A stretch of DNA of 64,000 nt from Haematobia irritans (Eukaryota > Arthropoda > Insecta > Diptera > Muscidae). The first letter of the stretch is position 1. Each line of letters opens with the position of its first letter. The stretch spans positions 73,573,551 to 73,637,550 of the forward strand of contig NC_134397.1 in assembly GCF_050003625.1 (NCBI RefSeq). Reading direction: 5' to 3'. The notes under the pieces were generated by a model. That model was not told the origin of the DNA and made no database searches. It saw only the letters and a program-made list of their open reading frames with translations. A program made the translations under genes and the position numbers. This document shows positions 12,401 through 26,100 of this stretch, piece by piece.

Positions 12401-15400
12401 TAGGATTTGGGTGGATTTTTCGATTTTTTGAGGGTGGTCACGAATTAAAGCCCTTTTCGCTCTAGGACGCCAAAAGAAGTTTTTCATATAAAAATTTCAA
12501 TTTTTTTAGGATTTGGGTGAATTTTTCGATTTTTTGAGGGTGGTCACGAATTATCGTCCTTTTCGCTCTAGGACGCTTAGTTTAGGAGATATGGCCAAAA
12601 GAAGTTTTTCATATAAAAATTTCAATTTTTTTAGGATTTGGTTGGATTTTTCGATTTTTTGGGGGTGGTTACGAATTATCGTCCTTTTCGCTCTAGGACG
12701 CTTAGTTTAGGAGATATGGCCAAAAGAAGTTTTTCATATAAAAATTTAAATTTTTTTAGGATTTGGGTGGATTTTTCGATTTTTTGAGGGTGGTCACGAA
12801 TTAAAGCCCTTTTCGCTCTAGGACGCTTAGTTTAGGAGATATGGCCAAAAGAAGTTTTTCATATAAAAATTTCAATTTTTTTAGGATTTGGGTGGATTTT
12901 TCGATTTTTTGAGGGTGGTCACGAATTAAAGCCCTTTTCGCTCTAGGACGCTTAGTTTAGGAGATATGGCCAAAAGAAGTTTTTCAAATAAAAATTTCAA
13001 TTTTTTTAGGATTTGGGTGGATTTTTCGATTTTTTGAGGGTGGTCACGAATTAAAGCCCTTTTCGCTCTAGGACGCTTATTTTAGGAGATATGGCTAAAA
13101 GAAGTTTTTCATATAAAAATTTCAATTTTTTTAGGATTTGGGTGGATTTTTCGATTTTTTGAGGGTGGTTACGAATTATCGTGCTTTTCGCTCTAGGACG
13201 CTTAGTTTAGGAGATATAGCCAAAAGAAGTTTTTCATATAAACATTTCAATTTTTTTAGGATTTGGGTGGATTTTTCGATTTTTCGGGGGTGGTCACGAA
13301 TTATCGTCCTTTTAGCTCTAGGACGCTTAGTTTAGGAGATATGACCAAAAGAAGTTTTTCATATAAAAATTTGAATTTTTTTAGGATTTGGGTGGATTTT
13401 TCGATTTTTTGAGGGTGGTCACGAATTAAAGCCCTTTTCGCTCTAGGACGCTTAGTTTAGGAGATATGGCCAAAAGAAGTTTTTCATATAAAAATTTCAA
13501 TTTTTGTAGGATTTGGGTGGATTTTTCGATTTTTTGAGGGTGGTCACGAATTATCGTCCTTTTCGCTCTAGGACGCTTAGTTTAGGAGATATGACAAAAA
13601 GAAGTTTTTCATATAAAAATTTCAATTTTTTTAGGATTTGGGTAGATTTTTCGATTTTTTGAGGGTGATCACGAATTATCGTCCTTTTCGCTCTAGGACG
13701 CTTAGTTTAGGAGATATGGCCAAAAGAAGTTTTTCATATAAAAATTTCAATTTTTTTAGGATTTGGGTGGATTTTTCGATTTCTTCGAATTATCGTCCTT
13801 TTCGCTCTAGGACGCTTAGTTTAGGAGATATGGCCAAAAGAAGTTTTTCATATAAAAATTTCAATTTTTTTAGGATTTGGGTGGATTTTTCGAGTTTTCG
13901 GGGGTGGTCACGAATTAAAGCCCTTTTCGCTCTAGGACGCTTAGTTTAGGAGATATGACCAAAAGAAGTTTTTCATATAAAAATTTGAATTTTTTTAGGA
14001 TTTGGGTGGATTTTTCGATTTTTTGAGGGTGGTCACGAATTATCGTCCTTTTCGCTCTAGGACGCTTAGTTTAGGAGATATGGCCAAAAGAAGTTTTTCA
14101 TATAAAAATTTCAATTTTTTTAGGATTTGGGTGGATTTTTGGATTTTTTTAGGGGTGGTCACGAATTATCGTCCTTTTCGCTCTAGGACGCTTAGTTTAG
14201 GAGATATGACAAAAAGAAGTTTTTCATATAAAAATTTCAATTTTTTTAGGATTTGGGTGGATTTTTCGATTTTTTGGGGGTGGTTACGAATTATCGTCCT
14301 TTTCGCTCTAGGACGCTTAGTTTAGGAGATATGGCCAAAAGAAGTTTTTCATATAAAAATTTCAATTTTTTTAGGATTTGGGTGGATTTTTCGATTTTTT
14401 GGGGGTGGTTACGAATTATCGTCCTTTTCGCTCTAGGACGCTTAGTTTAGGAGATATGGCCAAAAGAAGTTTTTCATATAAAAATTTCAATTTTTTTAGG
14501 ATTTGGGTGGATTTTTCGATTTTTTGAGGGTGGTCACGAATTAAAGCTCTTTTCGCTCTAGGACGCTTAGTTTAGGAGATATGGCCAAAAGAAGTTTTTC
14601 ATATAAAAATTTCAATTTTTGTAGGATTTGGGTGGATTTTTCGATTTTTTGAGGGTGGTCACGAATTAAAGCCCTTTTCGCTCTAGGACGCTTAGTTTAG
14701 GAGATATGGCCAAAAGAAGTTTTTCATATAAAAATTTCAATTTTTTTAGGATTTGGGTGGATTTTTCGATTTTTTGGGGGTGGTTACGAATTATCGTCCT
14801 TTTCGCTCTAGGACGCTTAGTTTAGGAGATATGGCCAAAAGAAGTTTTTCATATAAAAATTTCAATTTTTTTAGGATTTGGGTGGATTTTTCAATTTTTT
14901 GAGTGTGGTCACGAATTAAAGCTCTTTTCGCTCTAGGACGCTTAGTTTAGGAGATATGGCCAAAAGAAGTTTTTCATATAAAAATTTCAATTTTTTTAGG
15001 ATTTGGGTGGATTTTTCGATTTTTTGAGGGTGGTCACGAATTAAAGCCCTTTTCGCTCTAGGACGCTTAGTTTAGGAGCTATGGCCAAAAGAAGTTTTTC
15101 AAATAAAAATTTCAATTTTTTTAGAATTTGGGTGGATTTTTCGATTTTTTGAGGGTGGTCACGAATTAAAGCCCTTTTCGCTCTAGGACGCTTTGTTTAG
15201 GAGATATGGCTAAAAGAAGTTTTTCATATAAAAATTTCAATTTTTTTAGGATTTGGGTGGATTTTTCGATTTTTTCGAATTATCGTCCTTTTCGCTCTAG
15301 GACGCTTAGTTTAGGAGATATGGCCAAAAGAAGTTTTTCATATAAAAATTTCAATTTTTTTAGGATTTGGGTGGATTTTTCGATTTTTCGGGGGTGGTCA

Positions 15401-15700
15401 CGAATTATCGTCCTTTTAGCTCTAGGACGCTTAGTTTAGGAGATATGACCAAAAGAAGTTTTTCATATAAAAATTTGAATTTTTTTAGGATTTGGGTGGA
15501 TTTTTCGATTTTTCGGGGGTGGTCACGAATTATCGTCCTTTTAGCTCTAGGACGCTTAGTTTAGGAGATATGACCAAAAGAAGTTTTTCAAATAAAAATT
15601 TCAATTTTTTTAGGATTTGGGTGGATTTTTCGATTTTTTGAGGGTGGTCACGAATTAAAGCCCTTTTCGCTCTAGGACGCTTTGTTTAGGAGATATGGCT
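9405..15700 (+). repeat. Heterogeneous satellite block, no other content
   Basis: Ordinary monomers of mixed variant classes. AAAGCCC-type units are frequent and often consecutive (for example 11040-11340 and 12780-13080). The minor GTGCTTTTCGC plus AAACATTT combination appears at about 11450, 11826 and 13191. A 106-bp monomer (GGACGCCAAAAG) is at 12470 and a truncated unit (CTAGGAGATATGCC) is near 10730. About 12.7-13.6 kb resembles 19.4-20.3 kb at an offset near 6.7 kb, suggesting another older duplication. I see nothing other than satellite here. Confidence 0.85.
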
Positions 15701-17640
15701 AAAAGAAGTTTTTCATATAAAAATTTCAATTTTTTTAGGATTTGGGTGAATTTTTCGATTTTTTTAGGGGTGGTCACGAATTATCGTCCTTTTCGCTCTA
15801 GGACGCTTAGTTTAGGAGATATGGCCAAAAGAAGTTTTTCATATAAAAACTTGAATTTTTGTAGGATTTGGGTGGATGTTAGGGTGATCACGAATTATCG
15901 TCCTTTTCGCTCTAGGACGCTTAGTTTAGGAGATATGGCCAAAAGAAGTTTTTCATATAAAAATTTCAATTTTTTTAGGATTTGGGTGGATTTTTCGATT
16001 TTTTGAGGGTGGTCACGAATTAAAGCCCTTTTCGCTCTAGGACGCTTAGTTTAGGAGATATGACAAAAAGAAGTTTTTCATATAAAAATTTCAATTTTTG
16101 TAGGATTTGGGTGGATTTTTCGATTTTTTGAGGGTGGTCACGAATTATCGTCCTTTTCGCTCTAGGACGCTTAGTTTAGGAGATATGGCCAAAAGAAGTT
16201 TTTCATATAAAAATTTCAATTTTTTTAGGATTTGGGTGGATTTTTCGATTTTTTGAGGGTGGTCACGAATTAAAGCCCTTTTCGCTCTAGGACGCTTAGT
16301 TTAGGAGATATGGCCAAAAGAAGTTAGGATTTGGGTGGATTTTTCGATTTTTTTAGGGGTGGTCACGAATTATCGTCCTTTTCGCTCTAGGACGCTTAGT
16401 TTAGGAGATATGGCCAAAAGAAGTTTTTCATATGAAAATTTCAATTTTTTTAGGATTTGGGTGGATTTTTCGATTTTTTCGAATTATCGTCATTTTCGCT
16501 CTAGGACGCTTAGTTTAGGAGATATGGCCAAAAGAAGTTTTTCATATAAAAATTTCAATTTTTTTAGGATTTGGGTGGATTTTTCGATTTTTCGGGGGTG
16601 GTCACGAATTATCGTCCTTTTAGCTCTAGGACGCTTAGTTTAGGAGATATGACCAAAAGAAGTTTTTCATATAAAAATTTGAATTTTTTTAGGATTTGGG
16701 TGGATTTTTCGATTTTTTGAGGGTGGTCACGAATTAAAGCCCTTTTCGCTCTAGGACGCTTAGTTTAGGAGATATGGCCAAAAGAAGTTTTTCAAATAAA
16801 AATTTCAATTTTTTTAGGATTTGGGTGGATTTTTCGATTTTTTGAGGGTGGTCACGAATTATCGTCCTTTTCGCTCTAGGACGCTTTGTTTAGGAGATAT
16901 GGCTAAAAGAAGTTTTTCATATAAAAATTTCAATTTTTTTAGGAGTTGGGTGGATTTTTCGATTTTTTTAGGGGTGGTCACGAATTATCGTCCTTTTCGC
17001 TCTAGGACGCTTAGTTTAGGAGATATGGCCAAAAGAAGTTTTTCATATAAAAACTTGAATTTTTGTAGGATTTGGGTGGATGTTAGGGTGATCACGAATT
17101 ATCGTCCTTTTCGCTCTAGGACGCTTAGTTTAGGAGATATGGCCAAAAGAAGTTTTTCATATAAAAATTTCAATTTTTTTAGGATTTGGGTGGATTTTTC
17201 GATTTTTTGAGGGTGGTCACGAATTAAAGCCCTTTTCGCTCTAGGACGCTTAGTTTAGGAGATATGACAAAAAGAAGTTTTTCATATAAAAATTTCAATT
17301 TTTGTAGGATTTGGGTGGATTTTTCGATTTTTTGAGGGTGGTCACGAATTATCGTCCTTTTCGCTCTAGGACGCTTAGTTTAGGAGATATGGCCAAAAGA
17401 AGTTTTTCATATAAAAATTTCAATTTTTTTAGGATTTGGGTGGATTTTTCGATTTTTTGGGGGTGGTCACGAATTAAAGCCCTTTTCGCTCTAGGATGCT
17501 TAGTTTAGGAGATATGGCCAAAAGAAGTTAGGATTTGGGTGGATTTTTCGATTTTTTTAGGGGTGGTCACGAATTATCGTCCTTTTCGCTCTAGGACGCT
17601 TAGTTTAGGAGATATGGCCAAAAGAAGTTTTTCATATGAA
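15700..17640 (+). repeat. 1204-bp tandem duplication
   Basis: A truncated monomer with GGTGGATGTTAGGGTGATC occurs at about 15875 and again at 17079, exactly 1204 bp later. The 26-bp-deleted monomer GAAGTTAGGATT recurs at the same spacing (16320 and 17524), as do the CATATGAAAATTTC variants near 16432 and 17636. The second copy differs by a few substitutions (for example AGGAGTTGG near 16942) and by replacement of one 114-bp monomer. The limits are approximate because flanking monomers are too similar to place them exactly. Confidence 0.8.
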
Positions 17641-18000
17641 AATTTCAATTTTTTTAGGATTTGGGTGGATTTTTCGATTTTTTGAGGGTGGTCACGAATT
17701 AAAGCCCTTTTCGCTCTAGGACGCTTAGTTTAGGAGATATGGCCAAAAGAAGTTAGGATTTGGGTGGATTTTTCGATTTTTTTAGGGGTGGTCACGAATT
17801 ATCGCCCTTTTCGCTCTAGGACGCTTAGTTTAGGAGATATGACCAAAAGAAGTTTTTCATATAAAAATTTCAATTTTTTTAGGATTTGGGTGGATTTTTC
17901 GATTTTTTGAGGGTGGTCACGAATTAAAGCCCTTTTCGCTCTAGGACGCTTAGTTTAGGAGATATGGCCAAAAGAAGTTAGGATTTGGGTGGATTTTTCG
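17524..18000 (+). repeat. 225-bp dimer array (99-bp + 126-bp units)
   Basis: The fusion GAAGTTAGGATT, which removes 26 bp (m64-89) and leaves a 99-bp monomer, occurs at 17524, 17749 and 17974, exactly 225 bp apart. Each 99-bp unit alternates with a roughly full-length one. The same deleted unit is also at 16320. The simplest reading is one deletion event spread by unequal exchange, with the dimer as the amplified unit. Confidence 0.85.
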
Positions 18001-21000
18001 ATTTTTGGGGGTGGTCACGAATTAAAGCCCTTTTCGCTCTAGGACGCTTAGTTTAGGAGATATGACCAAAAGAAGTTTTTCATATAAATATTTCAATTTT
18101 TTTAGGATTTGGGTGGATTTTTCGATTTTTTGAGGGTGGTCACGAATTATCATCCTTTTCGCTCTAGGACGCTTAGTTTAGGAGATATGGCCAAAAGAAG
18201 TTTTTCATATAAAAATTTCAATTTTTTTAGGATTTGGGTGGATTTTTCGATTTTTTGAGGGTGGTCACGAATTATCGTCCTTTTCGCTCTAGGACGCTTA
18301 GTTTAGGAGATATGGCCAAAAGAAGTTTTTCATATAAAAATTTGAATTTTTTTAGGAGTTGGGTGGATTTTTCGATTTTTTGAGGGTGGTCACGAATTAA
18401 AGCCCTTTTCGCTCTAGGACGCTTAGTTTAGGAGATATGGCCAAAAGAAGTTTTTCATATAAAAATTTCAATTTTTGTAGGATTTGGGTGGATTTTTCGA
18501 TTTTTTGAGGGTGGTCACGAATTATCGTCCTTTTCGCTCTAGGACGCTTAGTTTAGGAGATATGACCAAAAGAAGTTTTTCATATAAAAATTTCATTTTT
18601 TTTTAGGATTTGGGTGGATTTTTCGATTTTTTGAGGGTGGTCACAAATTATCGTCCTTTTCGCTCTAGGACGCTTAGTTTAGGAGATATGGCCAAAAGAA
18701 GTTTTCCATATAAAAATTTCAATTTTTTTAGGATTTGGGTGGATTTTTCGGGGGTGGTCACGAATTATCGTCCTTTTAGCTCTAGGACGCTTAGTTTAGG
18801 AGATATGGCCAAAAGAAGTTTTTCATATAAAAATTTCAATTTTTTTAGGATTTGGGTGGATTTTTCGATTTTTTGAGGGTGGTCACGAATTAAAGCCCTT
18901 TTCGCTCTAGGACGCTTAGTTTAGGAGATATGGCCAAAAGAAGTTTTTCATATAAAAATTTCAATTTTTGTAGGATTTGGGTGGATTTTTCGATTTTTTG
19001 AGGGTGGTCACGAATTATCGTCCTTTTCGCTCTAGGACGCTTAGTTTAGGAGATATGGCCAAAAGAAGTTTTTCATATAAAAATTTCAATTTTTTTAGGA
19101 TTTGGGTGGATTTTTCGATTTTTTTAGGGGTGGTCACGAATTATCGTCCTTTTCGCTCTAGGACGCTTAGTTTAGGAGATATGACAAAAAGAAGTTTTTC
19201 ATATAAAAATTTAAATTTTTTTTAGGATTTGGGTGGATTTTTCGATTTTTTGAGGGTGATCACGAATTATCGTCCTTTTCGCTCTAGGACGCTTAGTTTA
19301 GGAGATATAGCCAAAAGAAGTTTTTCATATAAAAATTTCAATTTTTTTAGGATTTGGGTGGATTTTTCGATTTTTTGGGGGTGGTTACGAATTATCGTCC
19401 TTTTCGCTCTAGGACGCTTAGTTTAGGAGATATGGCCAAAAGAAGTTTTTCATATAAAAATTTAAATTTTTTTAGGATTTGGGTGGATTTTTCGATTTTT
19501 TGAGGGTGGTCACGAATTAAAGCCCTTTTCGCTCTAGGACGCTTAGTTTAGGAGATATGGCCAAAAGAAGTTTTTCATATAAAAATTTCAATTTTTTTAG
19601 GGTGGATTTTTCGATTTTTTGAGGGTGGTCACGAATTAAAGCCCTTTTCGCTCTAGGACGCTTAGTTTAGGAGATATGGCCAAAAGAAGTTTTTCAAATA
19701 AAAATTTCAATTTTTTAGGATTTGGGTGGATTTTTCGATTTTTTGAGGGTGGTCACGAATTAAAGCCCTTTTCGCTCTAGGAGGCTTTGTTTAGGAGATA
19801 TGGCTAAAAGAAGTTTTTCATATAAAAATTTCAATTTTTTTAGGATTTGGGTGGATTTTTCGATTTTTTGAGGGTGGTTACGAATTATCGTGCTTTTCGC
19901 TCTAGGACGCTTAGTTTAGGAGATATGGCCAAAAGAAGTTTTTCATATAAACATTTCAATTTTTTTAGGATTTGGGTGGATTTTTCGATTTTTCGGGGGT
20001 GGTCACGAATTATCGTCCTTTTAGCTCTAGGACGCTTAGCTTAGGAGATATGACCAAAAGAAGTTTTTCATAAAAAAATTTGAATTTTTTTTAGGATTTG
20101 GGTGGATTTTTCGATTTTTTGAGGGTGGTCACGAATTAAAGCCCTTTTCGCTCTAGGACGCTTAGTTTAGGAGATATGGCCAAAAGAAGTTTTTCATATA
20201 AAAATTTCAATTTTTGTAGGATTTGGGTGGATTTTTCGATTTTTTGAGGGTGGTCACGAATTATCGTCCTTTTCGCTCTAGGACGCTTAGTTTAGGAGAT
20301 ATGACCAAAAGAAGTTTTTCATATAAAAATTTCAATTTTTTTAGGATTTGGGTGGATTTTTCGATTTTTTGAGGGTCGTCACGAATTATCGTCCTTTTCG
20401 CTCTAGGACGCTTAGTTTAGGAGATATGACCAAAAGAAGTTTTTCATATAAAAATTTCAATTTTTTTAGGATTTGGGTGGATTTTTCGATTTTTTGAGGG
20501 TGGTCACGAATTATCGTCCTTTTCGCTCTAGGACGCTTAGTTTAGGAGATATGACCAAAAGAAGTTTTTCATATAAAAATTTGAATTTTTTTAGGATTTG
20601 GGTGGATTTTTCGATTTTTTGAGGGTGGTCACGAATTAAAGCCCTTTTCGCTCTAGGACGCTTAGTTTAGGAGATATGGCCAAAAGAAGTTTTTCATATA
20701 AAAATTTCAATTTTTGTAGGATTTTGGTGGATTTTTCGATTTTTTGAGGGTGGTCACGAATTATCGTTCTTTTCGCTCTAGGACGCTTAGTTTAGGAGAT
20801 ATGGCCAAAAGAAGTTTTTCATATAAAAATTTCAATTTTTTAGGAGTTGGGTGGATTTTTCGATTTTTTCGAATTATCGTCCTTTTCGCTCTAGGACGCT
20901 TAGTTTAGGAGATATGGCCAAAAGAAGTTTTTCATATAAAAATTTCAATTTTTTTAGGATTTGGGTGGATTTTTCGATTTTTCGGGGGTGGTCACGAATT

Positions 21001-21160
21001 ATCGTCCTTTTAGCTCTAGGACGCTTAGTTTAGGAGATATGACCAAAAGAAGTTTTTCATATAAAAATTTGAATTTTTTTAGGATTTGGGTGGATTTTTC
21101 GATTTTTTGAGGGTGGTCACGAATTAAAGCCCTTTTCGCTCTAGGACGCTTAGTTTAGGA
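18001..21160 (+). repeat. Heterogeneous satellite block, no other content
   Basis: Only satellite monomers are seen. Private variants include a truncated unit GGTGGATTTTTCGGGGGTGG near 18750, TTTTTTTAGGGTGGATTTTT near 19594 (a skipped GATTTGG), GAGGCTTTG near 19791 and AGGGTCGTCACG near 20375. Part of 19.4-20.3 kb resembles 12.7-13.6 kb. Confidence 0.85.
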
Positions 21161-21163
21161 GAT

Positions 21164-23165
21164 ATGGCCAAAAGAAGTTTTTCATATAAAAATTTCAATT
21201 TTTTTAGGATTTGGGTGGATTTTTTCGATTTTTCGGGGGTGGTCACGAATTATCGTCCTTTTAGCTCTAGGACGCTTAGTTTAGGAGATATGACCAAAAG
21301 AAGTTTTTCATATAAAAATTTGAATTTTTTTAGGATTTGGGTGGATTTTTCGATTTTTTGAGGGTGGTCACGAATTAAAGCCCTTTTCGCTCTAGGACGC
21401 TTAGTTTAGGAGATATGGCCAAAAGAAGTTTTTCATATAAAAATTTCAATTTTTGTAGGATTTGGGTGGATTTTTCGATTTTTTGAGGGTGGTTACGAAT
21501 TATCGTGCTTTTCGCTCTAGGACGCTTAGTTTAGGAGATATGGCCAAAAGAAGTTTTTCATATAAACATTTCAATTTTTTTAGGATTTGGGTGGATTTTT
21601 CGATTTTTCGGGGGTGGTCACGAATTAAAGCCCTTTTCGCTCTAGGACGCTTAGTTTAGGAGATATGGCCAAAAGAAGTTTTTCAAATAAAAATTTCAAT
21701 TTTTTTAGGATTTGGGTGAATTTTTCGATTTTTCGGGGGTGGTCACGAATTAAAGCCCTTTTCGCTCTAGGACGCTTTGTTTAGGAGATATGGCTAAAAG
21801 AAGTTTTTCATATAAAAATTTCAATTTTTTTAGGATTTGGGTGGATTTTTCGATTTTTTGAGGGTGGTTATGAATTATCGTGCTTTTCGCTCTAGGACGC
21901 TTAGTTTAGGAGATATGGCCAAAAGAAGTTTTTCATATAAACATTTCAATTTTTTTAGGATTTGGGTGGATTTTTCGATTTTTCGGGGGTGGTCACGAAT
22001 TATCGTCCTTTTAGCTCTAGGACGCTTAGTTTAGGAGATATGACCAAAAGAAGTTTTTCATATAAAAATTTGAATTTTTTTAGGATTTGGGTGGATTTTT
22101 CGATTTTTTGAGGGTGGTCACGAATTAAAGCCCTTTTCGCTCTAGGACGCTTAGTTTAGGAGATATGGCCAAAAGAAGTTTTTCATATAAAAATTTAAAT
22201 TTTTTTAGGATTTGGGTGGATTTTTTCGATTTTTCGGGGGTGGTCACGAATTATCGTCCTTTTAGCTCTAGGACGCTTAGTTTAGGAGATATGACCAAAA
22301 GAAGTTTTTCATATAAAAATTTGATTTTTTTTAGGATTTGGGTGGATTTTTCGATTTTTTTAGGGGTGGTCACGAATTATCGTCCTTTTCGCTCTAGGAC
22401 GCTTAGTTTAGGAGATATGGCCAAAAGAAGTTTTTCATATAAAAATTTCAATTTTTGTAGGATTTGGGTGGATTTTTCGATTTTTTGAGGGTGGTTACGA
22501 ATTATCGTGCTTTTCGCTCTAGGACGCTTAGTTTAGGAGATATGGCCAAAAGAAGTTTTTCATATAAACATTTCAATTTTTTTAGGATTTGGGTGGATTT
22601 TTCGATTTTTCGGGGGTGGTCACGAATTAAAGCCCTTTTCGCTCTAGGACGCTTAGTTTAGGAGATATGGCCAAAAGAAGTTTTTCAAATAAAAATTTCA
22701 ATTTTTTTAGGATTTGGGTGGATTTTTCGATTTTTCGGGGGTGGTCACGAATTAAAGCCCTTTTCGCTCTAGGACGCTTTGTTTAGGAGATATGGCTAAA
22801 AGAAGTTTTTCATATAAAAATTTCAATTTTTTTAGGATTTGGGTGGATTTTTCGATTTTTTGAGGGTGGTTACGAATTATCGTGCTTTTCGCTCTAGGAC
22901 GCTTAGTTTAGGAGATATGGCCAAAAGAAGTTTTTCATATAAACATTTCAATTTTTTTAGGATTTGGGTGGATTTTTCGATTTTTCGGGGGTGGTCACGA
23001 ATTATCGTCCTTTTAGCTCTAGGACGCTTAGTTTAGGAGATATGACCAAAAGAAGTTTTTCATATAAAAATTTGAATTTTTTTAGGATTTGGGGGGATTT
23101 TTCGATTTTTTGAGGGTGGTCACGAATTAAAGCCCTTTTCGCTCTAGGACGCTTAGTTTAGGAGA
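21164..23165 (+). repeat. 1002-bp tandem duplication (8 monomers)
   Basis: Two adjacent eight-monomer blocks (about 21164-22164 and 22165-23165) share an ordered series of rare variants: the six-T GGATTTTTTCGATTTTTCGG unit, GTGCTTTTCGC with AAACATTT, TTTTTCAAATAAAAA, and CGCTTTGTTTAGG with ATGGCTAAAAG. Matching positions are 21462/22464 and 21837/22839. The second block is the one entered by large duplication B. Confidence 0.85.
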
Positions 23166-26100
23166 TATGGCCAAAAGAAGTTTTTCATATAAAAATTTCA
23201 ATTTTTGTAGGATTTGGGTGGATTTTTCGATTTTTTGGGGGTGGTCACGAATTATCGTCCTTTTCGCTCTAGGACGCTTAGTTTAGGAGATATGACCAAA
23301 AGAAGTTTTTCATATAAAAATTTCAATTTTTTTAGGATTTGGGTGGATTTTTCGATTTTTTGAGGGTGGTCACGAATTATCGTCCTTTTCGCTCTAGGAC
23401 GCTTAGTTTAGGAGATATGGCCAAAAGAAGTTTTTCATATAAAAATTTCAATTTTTTTAGGATTTGGGTGGATTTTGCGATTTTTTGAGGGTGGTCACGA
23501 ATTATCGTCCTTTTAGCTCTAGGACGCTTAGTTTAGGAGATATGACCAAAAGAAGTTTTTCATATAAAAATTTGAATTTTTTTAGGTTTGGGTGGATTTT
23601 TCGATTTTTTGAGGGTGGTCACGAATTAAAGCCCTTTTCGCTCTAGGACGCTTAGTTTAGGAGATATGGCCAAAAGAAGTTTTTCATATAAAAATTTCAA
23701 TTTTTTTAGGATTTGGGTGGATTTTTCGATTTTTTTAGGGGTGGTCACGAATTATCGTCCTTTTCGCTCTAGGACGCTTACTTTAGGAGATATGACAAAA
23801 AGAAGTTTTTCATATAAAAATTTCAATTTTTTTAGGATTTGGGTGGATTTTTCGATTTTTTAAGGGTGATCACGAATTATCGTCCTTTTCGCTCTAGGAC
23901 GCTTAGTTTAGGAGATATGGCCAAAAGAAGTTTTTCATATAAAAATTTCAATTTTTTTAGGATTTGGGTGGATTTTTCGATTTTTTCGAATTATCGTCCT
24001 TTTCGCTGTAGAACGCTTAGTTTAGGAGATATGGCCAAAAGAAGTTTTTCATATAAAAATTTCAATTTTTTTAGGATTTGGGTAGAATTTTCGATTTTTT
24101 GAGGGTGATCACGAATTATCGTCCTTTTCGCTCTAGGACGCTTAGTTTAGGAGATATGGCCAAAAGAAGTTTTTCATATAAAAATTTCAATTTTTTTAGG
24201 ATTTGGGTGGATTTTTCGATATTTTGAGGGTGGTCACGAATTAAAGCCCTTTTCGCTCTAGGACGCTTAGTTTAGGAGATATGGCCAAAAGAAGTTTTTC
24301 ATATAAAAATTTCAATTTTTGTAGGATTTGGGTGGATTTTTCGATTTTTTGAGGGTGGTCACGAATTATCGTCCTTTTCGCTCTAGGACGCTTAGTTTAG
24401 GAGATATGGCCAAAAGAAGTTTTTCATACAAAAAATTCAATTTTTTTAGGATTTGGGTGGATTTTTCGATTTTTTGAGGGTGATCACGAATTATCGTCCT
24501 TTTCGCTCTAGGACGCTTAGTTTAGGAGATATGGCCAAAAGAAGTTTTTCATATAAAAATTTCAATTTTTTTAGGATTTGGGTGGATTTTTCGATTTTTT
24601 GGGAGTGGTTACGAATTATCGTCCTTTTCGCTCTAGGACGCTTAGTTTAGGAGATTTGGCCAAAAGAAGTTTTTCATATAAAAATTTCAATTTTTTTAGG
24701 ATTTGGGTGGATTTTTCGATTTTTTGAGGGTGGTCACGAATTATCGTCCTTTTCGCTCTAGGACGCTTAGTTTAGGAGATATGACCAAAAGAAGTTTTTC
24801 ATATAAAAATTTAAATTTTTGTAGGATTTGGGTGGATTTTTCGATTTTTTGGGGGTGGTCACGAATTATCGTCCTTTTCGCTCTAGGACGCTTAGTTTAG
24901 GAGATATGGCCAAAAGAAGTTTTTCATATAAAAATTTCAATTTTTTTAGGATTTGGGTGGATTTTTCGATTTTTTTAGGGGTGGTCACGAATTATCGTCC
25001 TTTTCGCTCTAGGACGCTTAGTTTAGGAGATATGACAAAAAGAAGTTTTTCATATAAAAATTTCAATTTTTTTAGGATTTGGGTGGATTTTTCGATTTTT
25101 TGAGGGTGATCACGAATTATCGTCCTTTTCGCTCTAGGACGCTTAGTTTAGGAGATATGGCCAAAAGAAGTTTTTCATATAAAAATTTCAATTTTTTTAG
25201 GATTTGGGTGGATTTTTCGGGGGTGGTCACGAAATATCGTCCTTTTAGCTCTAGGACGCTTAGTTTAGGAGATATGACCAAAAGAAGTTTTTCATATAAA
25301 AATTTCAATTTTTTTAGGATTTGGGTGGATTTTGCGATTTTTTGAGGGTGGTCACAAATTAAAGCCCTTTTCGCTCTAGGACGCTTAGTTTAGGAGATAT
25401 GGCCAAAAGAAGTTTTTCATATAAAAATTTCAATATTTGTAGGATTTGGGTGGATTTTTCGATTTTTTGAGGGTGATCACGAATTATCGTCCTTTTCGCT
25501 CTAGGACGCTTAGTTTAGGAGATATTGGCAAAAGAAGTTTTTCATATAAAAATTTCAATTTTTTTAGGATTTGGGTGGATTTTTCGATTTTTCAGGGGTG
25601 GTTACGAATTATCGTCCTTTTCGCTCTAGGACGCTTAGTTTAGGAGATATGGCCAAAAGAAGTTTTTCATATAAAAATTTCAATTTTTTTAGGATTTGGG
25701 TGGATTTTTCGATTTTTTGAGGGTGGTCACGAATTAAAGCCCTTTTCGCTCTAGGACGCTTAGTTTAGGAGATATGGCCAAAAGAAGTTTTTCATATAAA
25801 CATTTCAATTTTTTTTAGGATTTGGGTGGATTTTTCGATTTTTCGGGAGTGGTCACGAATTATCGTCCTTTTAGCTCTAGGACGCTTAGTTTAGGAGATA
25901 TGACCAAAAGAGGTTTTTCATATAAAAATGTGAATTTTTTTAGGATTTGGGTGGATTTTTCGATTTTTTGAGGGTGGTCACGAATTATCGTCCTTTTAGC
26001 TCTAGGACGCTTAGTTTAGGAGATATGACCAAAAGAAGTTTTTCATATAAAAATTTCAATTTTTTTAGGATTTGGGTGGATTTTTCGATTTTTTGAGGGT

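Noticed and set aside
15367..15400. TTCGATTTTTCGGGGG as a CENP-B box
   Set aside because: The spacing between TTCG and CGGG is 6 rather than 7 bases and the required central A is missing; it is also confined to one monomer variant.
16815..17210. The longest reading frame (129 codons) as a satellite-encoded protein
   Set aside because: Its length comes from one 126-bp unit and a truncated GGTGGATGTTAGGG unit that happen to keep frame; the equivalent at 15695-16006 differs only by local variants.
25117..25308. Minus-strand frames of 63 codons (also 52070-52261 and 59109-59300)
   Set aside because: They are antisense readings of the same monomers and occur only where T-run or deletion variants remove stops.
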